Shown: positions 43,559 to 52,490, counted from the stretch's first letter. The stretch: 64,000 nucleotides of DNA from Pseudomonas sp. 102515 (GCF_031085165.1 NZ_JAVHTY010000004.1:310001-374000), one strand, 5' to 3'. A program made the numbers and translations. The notes: generated by a model from the sequence alone, not told the origin.

Positions 43559-44629
43559 ATGCTCGAGCAACCCCAGACCAAGTCCCACGCCTTCGCCGCG
43601 CCTGCCTTGCCCGATCGGCAATGGCCGAATCGCCAGCTGACCCAGGCGCCGCGCTGGTGCTCCACCGACCTGCGTGATGGCAACCAGGCGCTGATCGAGC
43701 CCATGGGGCTGGAACGCAAGCGCCGCTTCTTCGCCTTGCTGCTGGCAGTGGGTTACCGGGAAATCGAGGTGGCCTTTCCGGCGGCGTCCCAGACCGATTT
43801 CGCCTTCGTGCGCGAACTGGTCACCGCGGATGGGCTGCCGGACGATCTCTGGCTGCAGGTGATGACGCCGGCGCGCAGCGAGCTGATCGAGCGCACCTTC
43901 GCGGCCCTGGTCGGGGCGCCCCGCGCCATCGTGCATCTCTACAACGCCACCGCGCCGCTGTTTCGCCGGGTGATGTTCGACCAGGATCGCGCCGCCACCC
44001 TGGCCATGGCGGTAGCCGGTACCCAGCGGGTGCGCGCCCTGTGCGACGCCCAGCCGGAAACGGCCTGGACCTATCAGTATTCGCCCGAGACCTTCTGCTT
44101 CACCGAGGCGGACTTCGCCCTGGAGATCTGCCAGGCGGTGCGCGAGGCCTGGCAACCGTCGGCGGACCGCCCGCTGATCCTCAATCTGCCGGCGACGGTG
44201 GAAGTGGCCACGCCCAACGTCTATGCCGACCGGATCGAGGGCTTCATCCGCGGCCTGGGGCCGACGCCCCACGTGACCATCAGCGTCCATCCGCACGATG
44301 ACCGGGGCACCGGGGTCGCCTGTGCCGAACTGGCCCAGCTGGCCGGGGCGACGCGGGTGGAAGGCTGCCTGTTCGGCAATGGCGAACGCACCGGCAACGT
44401 GGACCTGGTGACGCTGGCACTGAATCTCTACGGCCAGGGCATCGCGCCGGGGATCGACTTCTCCCGCCTGGAAGAGGCGGCCAGCGTGGTAGAAGCCTGC
44501 AACCGGCTGCCCCTCCATCCGCGCCACCCCTATGGCGGTCGGCTGGCCCTGGCCGCCAATACCGAGCAGGGCGCGGCCCTGGGGCTCGTCGATCCGGCCA
44601 AGTTGGGGCTCAGGGCGCGGCGGGGCTGA
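43559..44629 (+). CDS. Shortened 2-isopropylmalate synthase-like protein
   Basis: A 356-residue relative of the class of LeuA that Pseudomonas uses (about 556 residues). The catalytic barrel is complete: STDLRDGNQALIEP with the metal Asp, EIEVAFPAASQTDF, HLYNATAPLFRRV, SVHPHDDRGTGVA with the two metal His, and GCLFGNGERTGN. After HPRHPYGG it diverges and ends, so the linker that carries the SGSHQDAI catalytic His and the whole leucine-binding regulatory domain are missing. Its neighbours are not leucine genes. It may condense a different 2-oxoacid, or be a decaying paralogue. Its stop overlaps the AraC gene end. Confidence 0.8.
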   Translation: MLEQPQTKSHAFAAPALPDRQWPNRQLTQAPRWCSTDLRDGNQALIEPMGLERKRRFFALLLAVGYREIEVAFPAASQTDFAFVRELVTADGLPDDLWLQVMTPARSELIERTFAALVGAPRAIVHLYNATAPLFRRVMFDQDRAATLAMAVAGTQRVRALCDAQPETAWTYQYSPETFCFTEADFALEICQAVREAWQPSADRPLILNLPATVEVATPNVYADRIEGFIRGLGPTPHVTISVHPHDDRGTGVACAELAQLAGATRVEGCLFGNGERTGNVDLVTLALNLYGQGIAPGIDFSRLEEAASVVEACNRLPLHPRHPYGGRLALAANTEQGAALGLVDPAKLGLRARRG

Positions 44630-45398
44630 CCGCGTCGGGCAGGCCCGCCTGGCCGCGATAGGCCGAGGGCGACACCCCCAGCACCTGGCGGAAGCGGGTG
44701 GCGAAGGCACTGGGGCTGGCGTAGCCGTGCTCCAGGGCGACGTCGACGATGGCGTGGCCGGCGGCCAGGGAGGTCAGGCTGGAATCCAGCCGCGCCCGCT
44801 GCAGCCACTGGCCGAACGTCAAGCCGGTCTCCTTGAAGAACAGCCGGCTCAGGGTGCGTTCGCTGACCGCCAGCCGCGCGGCGGCGCGGGTCAGGGTCCA
44901 GCGCTCGCCCGGGTGCTGGCGCAGGTGGCGGCAGAGTTCGGCGAGCGTGGCATCCACCGGCCAGGGCAGGTGCAACCCGGCGGCGGGCGAGCCCTGCAAC
45001 TCGTCGAGCATCAGCTGCAGGATATACCGGGCGCGCCCCTCGGCCGGTCGATCGGCGGGCAGGGGCAGGGCGGCCAGGATGAGTTCACGCAAGAGCGGCG
45101 AGACGGCGATCAGCTGGCAGCGCGTCGGCAGCTCGGCCCGTACCTGCGGATCGACGAACAGGGTGCGCACCTCGACGCGCCCCAGCAGGTGCAGGTCGTG
45201 CTCTTCGCCGGCGGGTACCCAGACCCCTCGCCCGGGTGGCACCACCCAGCGGCCCTGGGCGGTGTTGACGATGACCACGCCACAGAGGGCATGGATCAGC
45301 TGCGCCTGGCGATGGCGATGGGGGGGCACCCGGTCGCCATGGGCGAAGTCCTGGGCCACGGCGTGGAGGCCGTTGCACGAGCTGAAGTCGATGAGCAT
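44610..45398 (-). CDS. AraC-family transcriptional regulator
   Basis: A 262-residue regulator. The N-terminal cupin part has PPHRHRQAQLIHALCGVV and WVPAGEEHDLHLL. The C-terminal pair of helix-turn-helix motifs is at TLTRAAARLAVSERTLSRLF and SPSAFATRFRQVLGVSPSAY. The longer in-frame start runs into the MarR gene and is unlikely. It is convergent with the LeuA-like gene and may regulate that gene or the MFS gene nearby; this is not shown. Confidence 0.9.
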   Translation of the reverse strand: MLIDFSSCNGLHAVAQDFAHGDRVPPHRHRQAQLIHALCGVVIVNTAQGRWVVPPGRGVWVPAGEEHDLHLLGRVEVRTLFVDPQVRAELPTRCQLIAVSPLLRELILAALPLPADRPAEGRARYILQLMLDELQGSPAAGLHLPWPVDATLAELCRHLRQHPGERWTLTRAAARLAVSERTLSRLFFKETGLTFGQWLQRARLDSSLTSLAAGHAIVDVALEHGYASPSAFATRFRQVLGVSPSAYRGQAGLPDAVSPAAP

Positions 45399-45402
45399 GG
45401 CG

Positions 45403-45897
45403 TCAGGACGGCGCGCGGCCGGCCAGCCACTTGCCCAGCAGGGCATCCAGCTGCTGCTGCTCGGCCTCGCTGAGGGTGGCCAGGGCACGGCGCTCGTTGT
45501 CCACGTGGGCGGCCATCAGGCCATCGATCAGGGCGAAGCCGTCCGCGGTGAGGGCTACCAGGGTACTGCGCCGATCCTCGGGGTTCCTGCGCCGCTCGAT
45601 CAGGCCGGCACGCTCCAGGCGGTCGAGGCGATTGGTCATGCCGCCCGAGGAGATCATGGCCGATTCATAGAGCACGGTCGGACTCAGGGCATAGGGCTCG
45701 CCAGCGCGCCTCAGGGTCGCCAGGACGTCGAATTCGCCATAGTGCAGCCGGTGTTCATCGAAGAAGGGCTGCAGGACATCGCGATTGAGCACCTGGGCCA
45801 TCTCGCCCAGGCGACCCACCAGGCGCATGGGCAGGGCATCCAGGTCGGGGCGCTCGCGGTGCCACTGGTCCACGGCGAATTCGGCGCGATCGGCCAT
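45403..45897 (-). CDS. MarR-family transcriptional regulator
   Basis: A 164-residue winged-helix regulator. The recognition part reads SAMISSGGMTNRLDRLERAG and is followed by the wing LIERRRNPEDRRSTLVALT with its DRR motif. It is divergent from the CynX-like MFS gene, with two palindromes between them. It most probably represses that transporter and itself. It ends four bases before the AraC start on the same strand, so both may be on one transcript. Confidence 0.92.
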   Translation of the reverse strand: MADRAEFAVDQWHRERPDLDALPMRLVGRLGEMAQVLNRDVLQPFFDEHRLHYGEFDVLATLRRAGEPYALSPTVLYESAMISSGGMTNRLDRLERAGLIERRRNPEDRRSTLVALTADGFALIDGLMAAHVDNERRALATLSEAEQQQLDALLGKWLAGRAPS

Positions 45898-45915
45898 CGG
45901 CTTACCTCGGGAATA

Positions 45916-45949
45916 TATCTTGATGTTAAGATACTTCTCATCAAGAGAA
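45916..45949. promoter_or_regulatory. MarR operators in the divergent region
   Basis: TATCTTGATGTTAAGATA at 45916-45933 has perfect six-base arms and resembles known MarR-family sites. TTCTCATCAAGAGAA at 45935-45949 is a second inverted repeat directly after it. Both are in an AT-rich stretch between marR and the MFS gene, where promoters are expected. Confidence 0.65.
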
Positions 45950-45975
45950 ATATCGCGTCACTCTGGAGATTGTCC

Positions 45976-47190
45976 ATGCTTTCCGCGTCGTCATCATCCC
46001 CGACCATGGCCGCACCGCGCCAGGATGCCTTCCTCGCCGTGCTGCTGGTGCTGCTGGTCGGCGTGAACCTCAGACCCATCCTGGCGGCCATCGGTCCGCT
46101 GCTGGATGGCATCCAGGCGGCCACCGGCCTGGAGGGCAGCGGCGCCGGGGCGCTGACTACCCTGCCCATCGCCGCCATGGGCCTCTGCGCCCTGGGTGGC
46201 GCCCGGCTGCAAGCCTGGCTCGGCGAGCGCCGTGGCGTCGCCCTCGGCCTGCTGCTGCTGGCCCTGGCCAATGCGCTGCGCTGGGCGGAGCCGAGTGGCC
46301 TGGGGCTGATCCTCACCGCCGGCCTGGGCGGTGTCGGCATCGCCCTGGTACAGGCGCTGATCCCGGCCTATATCCGCCGCTGCCATCCGCAGCGCACCAG
46401 CACCCTGATGGGCCTCTATACCACCGGCATCATGGGTGGCGCGGCCGTGGCGGCGGCCACCGCCGCGCCCCTGGCCGAGCACTGGGGCTGGGCCCAGGGC
46501 CTGGCGCTCTGGACCCTGCCGGTGCTGCTGGCACTCGGCGTCTGGCTGGCCCTGGCGCGGCCGGACGTGCCGGCACAGGGCGCTGCGCCCCGCGCGCAAC
46601 CCTGGCGTCCGCGCCAGGCCTGGCTGCTGCTGGCTTTCTTCGGCATCGGTACCGCCGCCTACACCCTGGTGCTGGCCTGGCTGCCGCCTTACTACACCGG
46701 CCTCGGCTGGCGACCGGCCGACAGCGGCCTGCTGCTGGGCGGCGTGAGTCTCGCCGAGGTCGGTGCCGGCCTCCTGCTGTCGGCGACCATCGCCCGGCTG
46801 CGTACTCGCCGGCCGCTGGTGCTGGGGGTGCTCGGCGTGGTGCTGGTGGGGTTGCTGTGCCTGGCGTTGGCGCCGCTGCAACTGGCGGTGCCCACCGCCA
46901 TCCTGCTCGGTCTGGGCATCGGCGCACTGTTTCCGCTGTCGCTGATCCTGGCCATGGACCAGGTGCGTGATCCCACCGAAGCCGGCGCGCTGCTCGGTTT
47001 CGTCCAGGGCGGTGGCTATCTGATCGCCAGCCTGGCGCCGCTGGCCGCCGGCATCCTGCGCGACCATCTGGATAGCCTGGCCAACGCCTGGCTGCTGATG
47101 GCGGCGGGCGTGGTGCTGCTGATGGGCCTCGGCCTGCGCCTGACCCGCCCTGCGCGATCGCTCCTAGCGCGCGGCGACCCGCAGGCCTAG
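45976..47190 (+). CDS. MFS transporter of the CynX/NimT type
   Basis: A 404-residue, 12-helix protein. The first helix region LLVLLVGVNLRPILAAIGPL and the loop LGGARLQAWLGERRGV fit the CynX/YycB group, whose known members carry cyanate or 2-nitroimidazole. The substrate is unknown here; no cyanase gene is present. GGAG eight bases upstream decides the start. It is divergent from marR, which suggests efflux under MarR control. Confidence 0.85.
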   Translation: MLSASSSSPTMAAPRQDAFLAVLLVLLVGVNLRPILAAIGPLLDGIQAATGLEGSGAGALTTLPIAAMGLCALGGARLQAWLGERRGVALGLLLLALANALRWAEPSGLGLILTAGLGGVGIALVQALIPAYIRRCHPQRTSTLMGLYTTGIMGGAAVAAATAAPLAEHWGWAQGLALWTLPVLLALGVWLALARPDVPAQGAAPRAQPWRPRQAWLLLAFFGIGTAAYTLVLAWLPPYYTGLGWRPADSGLLLGGVSLAEVGAGLLLSATIARLRTRRPLVLGVLGVVLVGLLCLALAPLQLAVPTAILLGLGIGALFPLSLILAMDQVRDPTEAGALLGFVQGGGYLIASLAPLAAGILRDHLDSLANAWLLMAAGVVLLMGLGLRLTRPARSLLARGDPQA

Positions 47191-48548
47191 CCCGCGCGCG
47201 GCAGGCGCAACTCCACGCAAAAGCCGCCCCGCGCCCGATTGCTGAAGCTCAGGGCACCGCCCAGGCGGCGGGTGATGGTCTCGACGATGGCCAGCCCCAG
47301 CCCGGCGCCCTGGGGGTTGCCGGCGCTGTAGAAGCGATCGCACAACCGCGCCAGCTCGGCCTCGTCCACCCCGGGGCCGCGATCCTCCACCCGCAGCAGC
47401 ACGCCCTGGTCCTGGCTGGTCTCGATACCGACTTCCACCACGCTGCCGGCGGGGGCGAAGGCCAGGGCGTTGGTCACCAGATTCTGCAGGGCGATGGCGA
47501 TGGCGTCCGGATCGCCCAGTACCGGCGGTCCGGCCTGGGCCGCCAGCACCAGCTCCACCTGATGCTTGAGCGCTAGCGGCGTCAATTCCGCCAATTCCTC
47601 ACGGACCAGGGGTTCCAGGGCCAGCGGCTGGACCTGGGTGGTGCCGGGTTCCAGTCGCGCCAGGGTCAGCAACTGGCTGGCCAGGCGGGTGGCCCGGCTG
47701 ACGCCCTGGCGCAGATAGCCCAGGGCTTCGTCGCGTTCCTCGGCCGTCTCGGCGCGCTGGGCGTTCTGCGCATGCAGATCGAGGATCGCCAGGGGCGTAC
47801 GCAATTCGTGGGCGGCGTCGGCGATGAAGCGACGCTCGCGATCGAGCAGGGCGCGCAACTGGGCGAGCTGGTGATCCAGGGCGCCATGCATGGGTTGCAA
47901 CTCCGGCGGCAGCGGGCCGGCCGGCAGCGGCGCCAGGCTGTGGGGATCGCGCTCGCGCAGTCCGCGGGCGAAATCCTGCAGCGGTCGCAGCCCCCAGCCC
48001 AGCAGCAGCCAGAGCACCCCGACCAACAGCGGCAGGCCCACCAGGGTCGGCCAGAGGGTATGGCTGACGATGCGCTGGATCAGATCCTGGCGCAGGTCCT
48101 CGCGCTCGCCGACCCAGATGCGCAGGCCGCCATCGGCGGTACGCACCAGCATCCCGCACCATTCGCGCCCGTTCTCGAACACCTCGTGCAGCCCCTCCGG
48201 CGGCACCTCGGCCAGCCGCGGCGCATGACCGGAACGGGCCAGCAGCCGGCCATCGGCGGTCCAGATCTGGAAGGTCAGCTGATTCTCGTAGGGATGCGCC
48301 GGCACGTTGCCGGCAACGGGTTGCATGGCGCGATCGAACACCCTGACCAGCTCCGGCCAGCTCGCCGCCGCCGGCGTGCCGGCCTGCAGTAGACCTTCCA
48401 GCAGGCGCGCGCCCTGGACCAGCTGGGCGTCGTAGATGCCTTCGATCTCGCGATGGCTGTCACGCAGCGCCAGCAGCGCGAGGGCCAGGCTGCCGGCCAG
48501 CACCAGGGCCAGGGTGGGGGCGAGGATGCGGGTACGGATGGCGATCAT
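47187..48548 (-). CDS. Sensor histidine kinase of the QseC/PmrB type
   Basis: A 453-residue inner-membrane kinase. There are two membrane helices (about residues 9-28 and 155-178) with a periplasmic sensor between, then a short HAMP-like linker, HisKA (DAAHELRTPLAILDLHAQN) and ATPase (LVTNALAFAP as N-box, GAGLGLAIVETI as G2). Its start overlaps the regulator stop by four bases (ATGA). The signal is unknown; adjacent metal exporter and lipid-A-type enzymes make metal or envelope stress plausible, but that is inference. Its stop overlaps the CynX-type gene stop by four bases. Confidence 0.93.
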   Translation of the reverse strand: MIAIRTRILAPTLALVLAGSLALALLALRDSHREIEGIYDAQLVQGARLLEGLLQAGTPAAASWPELVRVFDRAMQPVAGNVPAHPYENQLTFQIWTADGRLLARSGHAPRLAEVPPEGLHEVFENGREWCGMLVRTADGGLRIWVGEREDLRQDLIQRIVSHTLWPTLVGLPLLVGVLWLLLGWGLRPLQDFARGLRERDPHSLAPLPAGPLPPELQPMHGALDHQLAQLRALLDRERRFIADAAHELRTPLAILDLHAQNAQRAETAEERDEALGYLRQGVSRATRLASQLLTLARLEPGTTQVQPLALEPLVREELAELTPLALKHQVELVLAAQAGPPVLGDPDAIAIALQNLVTNALAFAPAGSVVEVGIETSQDQGVLLRVEDRGPGVDEAELARLCDRFYSAGNPQGAGLGLAIVETITRRLGGALSFSNRARGGFCVELRLPRAG

Positions 48549-49210
48549 GGCTGACGCTCCAGCAGATAGCCCACCCCGCGCACGGTGCGGATCACGCTAC
48601 TGTCGAGCTTCTTGCGCAGGTTGTGGATGAGCACTTCCAGGGTGTTGCCCGAGGCGGCTTCCTGCCAACCATAGAGGGCGTTGCTCAGGCGCTCGCGGGT
48701 GATGACGGCGCCCGGTCGCAACAGCAACTGGTGCAGCAGCTGGTATTCCATGGGCGTTACAACCACCTCGGCGCCGTGGTAGTGCACCACCTGGCTGGCC
48801 GGATCGAGGCTGATGCCGGCGTGCTCCAGCAGCGGTTGCGCGCGGCCACAGCTGCGGCGGATCAGGGCGCGCAGGCGCGCCTTGAGTTCATCCAGGTCGC
48901 AGGGCTTGACCAGGTAGTCGTCGGCGCCGGCATCCAGGCCCTGGATGCGATCGGCCTTGGCGTCGCGGGAGGTGAGCACCAGCACCGGCACCTGGCCGTC
49001 CGGCTGGCTGCGCAGGCGGCGCAGCAGGTCGAGCCCGTCGAGGCGCGGCAGGCCCAGGTCCAGCAGCACCAGGTCGAAGCGCTCGGAGGCCAGAGCGTGC
49101 CCGGCGGCCAGACCGTCGGCCACCCAGTCCAGGGTATAGCCCTCGCCGCGCAGGGCCATGCGGATGCCCTGGGCCAGGGCTGCATCGTCTTCCACCAGCA
49201 ATACCCGCAC
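48545..49210 (-). CDS. OmpR-family response regulator, QseB/PmrA type
   Basis: A 221-residue regulator. The receiver has the acidic pair in LLVEDDAAL, phospho-Asp in LVLLDLGLPRLDG and Lys in YLVKPCDLDEL. The C-terminal winged helix has NTLEVLIHNLRKKLDSSVIR and ends TVRGVGYLLE. Three GTG codons in a row are possible starts; the one chosen is eight bases after AGAGGA. It forms an operon with the kinase. The target genes are not evident. Confidence 0.92.
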   Translation of the reverse strand: MRVLLVEDDAALAQGIRMALRGEGYTLDWVADGLAAGHALASERFDLVLLDLGLPRLDGLDLLRRLRSQPDGQVPVLVLTSRDAKADRIQGLDAGADDYLVKPCDLDELKARLRALIRRSCGRAQPLLEHAGISLDPASQVVHYHGAEVVVTPMEYQLLHQLLLRPGAVITRERLSNALYGWQEAASGNTLEVLIHNLRKKLDSSVIRTVRGVGYLLERQP

Positions 49211-49534
49211 GACCACCGTCCTCTCTCCGCCATGCCTCTAGCCCGCCATCATCGCCGGCCTCCTGGCGCAGCGGCAGGGGCAACTGTTACCGGGCGTTGC
49301 ATCCTAAGGCTTATCCGAAAAGTCGCCGTGCGAAGGTCGGGCGAGGCAAACATGGGTGAGGAAGCGGCTCGGGCTCGACCGGGCTCGGGCTCGACCGGGC
49401 TCGTGCTCGACCGGGCTCGCGCTCGAGTCTACGAGTGGTAAACGAGCATTCCGATGGGGCCGTCTAGGCTGGACTGGCGACCCAACGGATTTTTAACGCC
49501 GCATGGCCGAGCGCAGGTACTTCTCGGCCGAAGT
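49211..49534. other. Intergenic region of about 320 bases
   Basis: The gap lies upstream of the two-component operon and downstream of the CDF gene. It holds the promoter region of the operon and the four-unit tandem repeat. I see no gene and no clear terminator for the CDF gene. Confidence 0.6.
49365..49428. repeat. Tandem repeat, four 16-base units
   Basis: The unit is GGGCTCGNGCTCGACC. Units start at 49365, 49381, 49397 and 49413, with the changing base G, G, T, C and the last unit decaying at its end. It lies in the gap between the response regulator and the CDF gene. No gene crosses it with support. Confidence 0.85.
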
Positions 49535-50497
49535 CTAGGCGCAGTGCCCGTCGAGGGTGCCCGGTGGGTCCACCTGCACCGTCACGTGCTGCAGGCCGTG
49601 GCGACTGCGCAGCAGCTCGCCCACCAGGGTCGGCAGCCGCAGGGGATCGCTGCCCGGCGCCGGGGTGATGTGCAGGGTGGCGATGCGGGTTTCGTCGGTC
49701 AGCGTCCAGACGTGCAGATGGCCCACCTCGGCCACCTCCGGCAGGGCGCGAACCGCCGCCGTGGCACCGGCCGTGTCGAATTCCCGTGGCGCCGCCTGCA
49801 GCAGCACCGCGCCGGCATCGCGCACCAAGGTCCAGGCCGATTTGACGATCAGCAGGGCGACCAGGATCGACAGCGCCGGATCCAGCCAGGTCCAGCCGGT
49901 CCAGAGGATGCCCAGGGCGGCGACGATGGCGCCCACCGAACCCAGCAGGTCGCCGGCCACATGGAGCAGGGCACCCCGCAGGTTGCTGTCGTCCTTGTGC
50001 CCGCCGTTGAGCACCACGAAGCCGACGATGTTGACCACCAAGCCGATCACCGCCACCACCAGCATCGGGCCGGACAGCACCTCGGTGGGCTCGCGCAGCC
50101 GCATGATGGCTTCCCAGCCGATCCACAGGACCAGGAGCAGCAGGGCGACGCCATTGGTCAGGGCCGCGAGGATGCGTACCCGGTGGAAGCCATAGGTGAA
50201 GCGCGCATTGGCCGCCTTGGCCGCCACGCGGTAGGCCACCAGGGCCAGCAGCAGGGCCGCGGCATCCGAGGCCATGTGGCCGGAATCGGCGATCAGCGCC
50301 AGGGAACCGGACCACCAGCCGCCCACGGCCTGGACGATGGCGTAGCCAAAGGTCAGGACGAAGACCAGCTTGAGCTTGCGCTCGTTGGCGGCGGTCACCC
50401 GCGGGGCGTGGGAATGACCGTGGTCGTGGTCGTGGCCATGCTGATGTTCGTGATCGTGATCGTGATCGTGATCGTGGTGAGGGGTGGAGCCACTCAT
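49535..50497 (-). CDS. Cation diffusion facilitator, Zn/Co-type exporter
   Basis: A 320-residue protein. The N-terminal 30 residues are His/Asp-rich (HDHDHDHDHEHQHGH). Six membrane helices follow. The metal sites are the HxxxD pair in IADSGHMASDAA and in LLHVAGDLLGS, as in ZitB/CzcD. The C-terminal cytoplasmic domain (from about 210) is ferredoxin-like (VGHLHVWTLTDETRIATLHI). It exports divalent metals in exchange for protons. The His-rich tail is encoded by a short GTGATC microsatellite at 50449-50472. Confidence 0.92.
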   Translation of the reverse strand: MSGSTPHHDHDHDHDHEHQHGHDHDHGHSHAPRVTAANERKLKLVFVLTFGYAIVQAVGGWWSGSLALIADSGHMASDAAALLLALVAYRVAAKAANARFTYGFHRVRILAALTNGVALLLLVLWIGWEAIMRLREPTEVLSGPMLVVAVIGLVVNIVGFVVLNGGHKDDSNLRGALLHVAGDLLGSVGAIVAALGILWTGWTWLDPALSILVALLIVKSAWTLVRDAGAVLLQAAPREFDTAGATAAVRALPEVAEVGHLHVWTLTDETRIATLHITPAPGSDPLRLPTLVGELLRSRHGLQHVTVQVDPPGTLDGHCA

Positions 50498-50692
50498 CTA
50501 CAGGTCTCCGAAGCGTTGGGGAGGCAGCGGGCACAGGCCCTTCCTTGACCATCCTGAAGCCTGAAGTGACTCCAGGGTCAAGGCGGTCAGCTTTTCTCTG
50601 ACCGTCTGGTCATCTGTTACCGCGCATGAGCCGCTAAGACTTCATTAAGGTTCGCCCCTCAGGGTAGCGGCTTCCTATAGCTGGAGCCCGCC

Positions 50693-50740
50693 ATGCCCGC
50701 TTTCCTTTGTCTTCCCTCGCGCGTGCGCAGGGCACGCTGA
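50693..50740 (+). CDS. 15-residue leader peptide coupled to the sulfatase-family gene
   Basis: A GGAG seven bases upstream precedes an ATG that opens a 15-codon frame (MPAFLCLPSRVRRAR). Its stop overlaps the ATG of the next gene as TGATG. The main gene itself has no good ribosome site, so translation of the leader may deliver ribosomes to it. It could also be a remnant of a longer N-terminus. The peptide sequence has no known motif. Confidence 0.45.
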   Translation: MPAFLCLPSRVRRAR

Positions 50741-52413
50741 TGCTGCTCGCAGCCTTCTCCCGCCCCCGCACCTCAGGCTGGCGGCACTGGCGCAATCTGC
50801 TGGTCCTGAGCAGTCTGAGTTGCCTGTTGCTGCTGATGGATGACTTCCTGCAGCAGCTATTCACGCCGAACAACCGCGCCGAGCTGGAAGCGAGTTATGT
50901 GGCCGCGCTCTGGGTGTTCAGCCTGGCGCTCTGGTTGAGCAAGCTGCCGCGTCTGGCGGCGGCCATCCTGCTGGTGTTCGCCCTGATGCAGCTGCTGCAA
51001 CTGGGCAATCTCAGTTTCTTCGGCGAGCCGCTCAGCGCCATCGATATCCAGGCCCTGCTGGGCGACACCGCGGAAGTGCGCCAGACACTCTGGCTCAGCC
51101 TGCCCGCGCATTGGCCAGTGCTGCTGTGCGTGGGGCTGCCCTATGGACTGCTGATCGCCCTGCATCTCCAGCTGCCAGGCCGGGTACCGCTGCCGGCCAG
51201 TCGCTGGGCGCTGATCCTGATCGCCGCGGTGCTGCTGTCCAAACCCTATCGAGCCACCTACCGCAATCTCGATGCCTTCGTGCCGAGCCCCGCGCGCAGC
51301 GGTCTGCACAACAGCCTCAACGCCTTTTCCGCCTGGGCCGTGCGTCTGGCCGGGCGTGACGACGTCGTCCTGCCGCCCACCGCCTATGCCCCCTATGGAC
51401 TGGCCCAGGTGCCCAGCACCGCGCGACACGTCTGGCTGGTGGTGGCCGACTCCCTGCGCAGTGATCGGCTAGGTGTCTTCGGTTATGAGCGCAATACCAC
51501 CCCTGAGCTTTCGGCCTATCTGCAGGATAATCCCCAGGCGCTGATCCGGCCCGGGGTGGCGGCGGGGGTGGCGACCGACGTGAGCCTGCCCTACCTGCTC
51601 AATCCGATCCGCGAACCGGGCCAGGACCGGCGGTTGCGCAGCGGCGAGATCAATCTGTTCCGCTTCGCCCAGGCCGCGGGCTTTCGCACCCATTGGCTGT
51701 CGTCCCAGGAATCCAAGTTGCTGGCGCACCTGGGCAATCGCCATCTGGACGTCTCCATCACCCGCGAGGACCATCCGCTGCGTTTCCTGCAGCGCCAGGA
51801 TCGCGCCCTGCTGGAGATTCTCGATGAGCAGCAATGGGCGCCGCGCAACTTCGTGGTGCTCAATCTGCGCACCGCGCACCTGCCCTATGCGCAGAACTAC
51901 CGGCACGAGAGCACCTCGGCGCCCTGGTCGGATACCGGGGCCGAGGGCCAGGCCAATGCCTATGACAATTCCCTGCACTACCTGGACGGCCTGCTCGCCG
52001 AGATCCTCGCCGACTTCGACCGCCTGGACGGCGAGCGCTATCTGATCATCACCGGCGATCACGGCCAGCGGCTGGGGGAGGGCGGGCACTGGGGGCACAA
52101 CGACCTGGTGCCCGAGGTCAGCGATGTACCAATGATCGTGGTGGCGCGGGATGCCCCGGCCGAGGCCCTGGCCGACCTGCAGGGTGAGCGCTGGATCAGT
52201 CACTACGAGGCCGGCAGCTGGCTGGCGGAGCGCCTGGGGACCCGCATCGACAATCCCAATCGACGCCCCGACGAGTACTTCGTCCATGGCAAGCTGCTGT
52301 TCAGCGACAATTTCGTGCAGCGCGTCTGCGAATCGCCCACCGGCCTCGTGCACCAGCCGCCGCAGCAGCTGAGCACGTTGCTGCTGGACACCCCGGCCAA
52401 CCCCTGTGGCTAG
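50740..52413 (+). CDS. Inner-membrane sulfatase-family protein, phosphoethanolamine transferase-like
   Basis: A 557-residue protein. The first 180 residues have about five membrane helices. The periplasmic domain has the sulfatase fold: metal Asp in VVADSLRSDRLG, NTTPEL, the likely nucleophile Thr in GVATDVSLPYLL, and TGDHGQRLGEGGHWGH with the other metal ligands. It resembles EptA/CptA, which modify lipid A or core, but usual GESxR is replaced by ADSLR. It could add a phosphoethanolamine or phosphoglycerol group to an envelope glycan. The start overlaps a leader ORF; a TTG start 11 codons earlier is less likely. Confidence 0.82.
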   Translation: MLLAAFSRPRTSGWRHWRNLLVLSSLSCLLLLMDDFLQQLFTPNNRAELEASYVAALWVFSLALWLSKLPRLAAAILLVFALMQLLQLGNLSFFGEPLSAIDIQALLGDTAEVRQTLWLSLPAHWPVLLCVGLPYGLLIALHLQLPGRVPLPASRWALILIAAVLLSKPYRATYRNLDAFVPSPARSGLHNSLNAFSAWAVRLAGRDDVVLPPTAYAPYGLAQVPSTARHVWLVVADSLRSDRLGVFGYERNTTPELSAYLQDNPQALIRPGVAAGVATDVSLPYLLNPIREPGQDRRLRSGEINLFRFAQAAGFRTHWLSSQESKLLAHLGNRHLDVSITREDHPLRFLQRQDRALLEILDEQQWAPRNFVVLNLRTAHLPYAQNYRHESTSAPWSDTGAEGQANAYDNSLHYLDGLLAEILADFDRLDGERYLIITGDHGQRLGEGGHWGHNDLVPEVSDVPMIVVARDAPAEALADLQGERWISHYEAGSWLAERLGTRIDNPNRRPDEYFVHGKLLFSDNFVQRVCESPTGLVHQPPQQLSTLLLDTPANPCG

Positions 52414-52490
52414 CGTCTGGGGCCATACCGTCGGACCCCGGGCGCCGCTACACTGCCGGCGCCTTTTCACCTCCGTATCAGGACCTCGTC

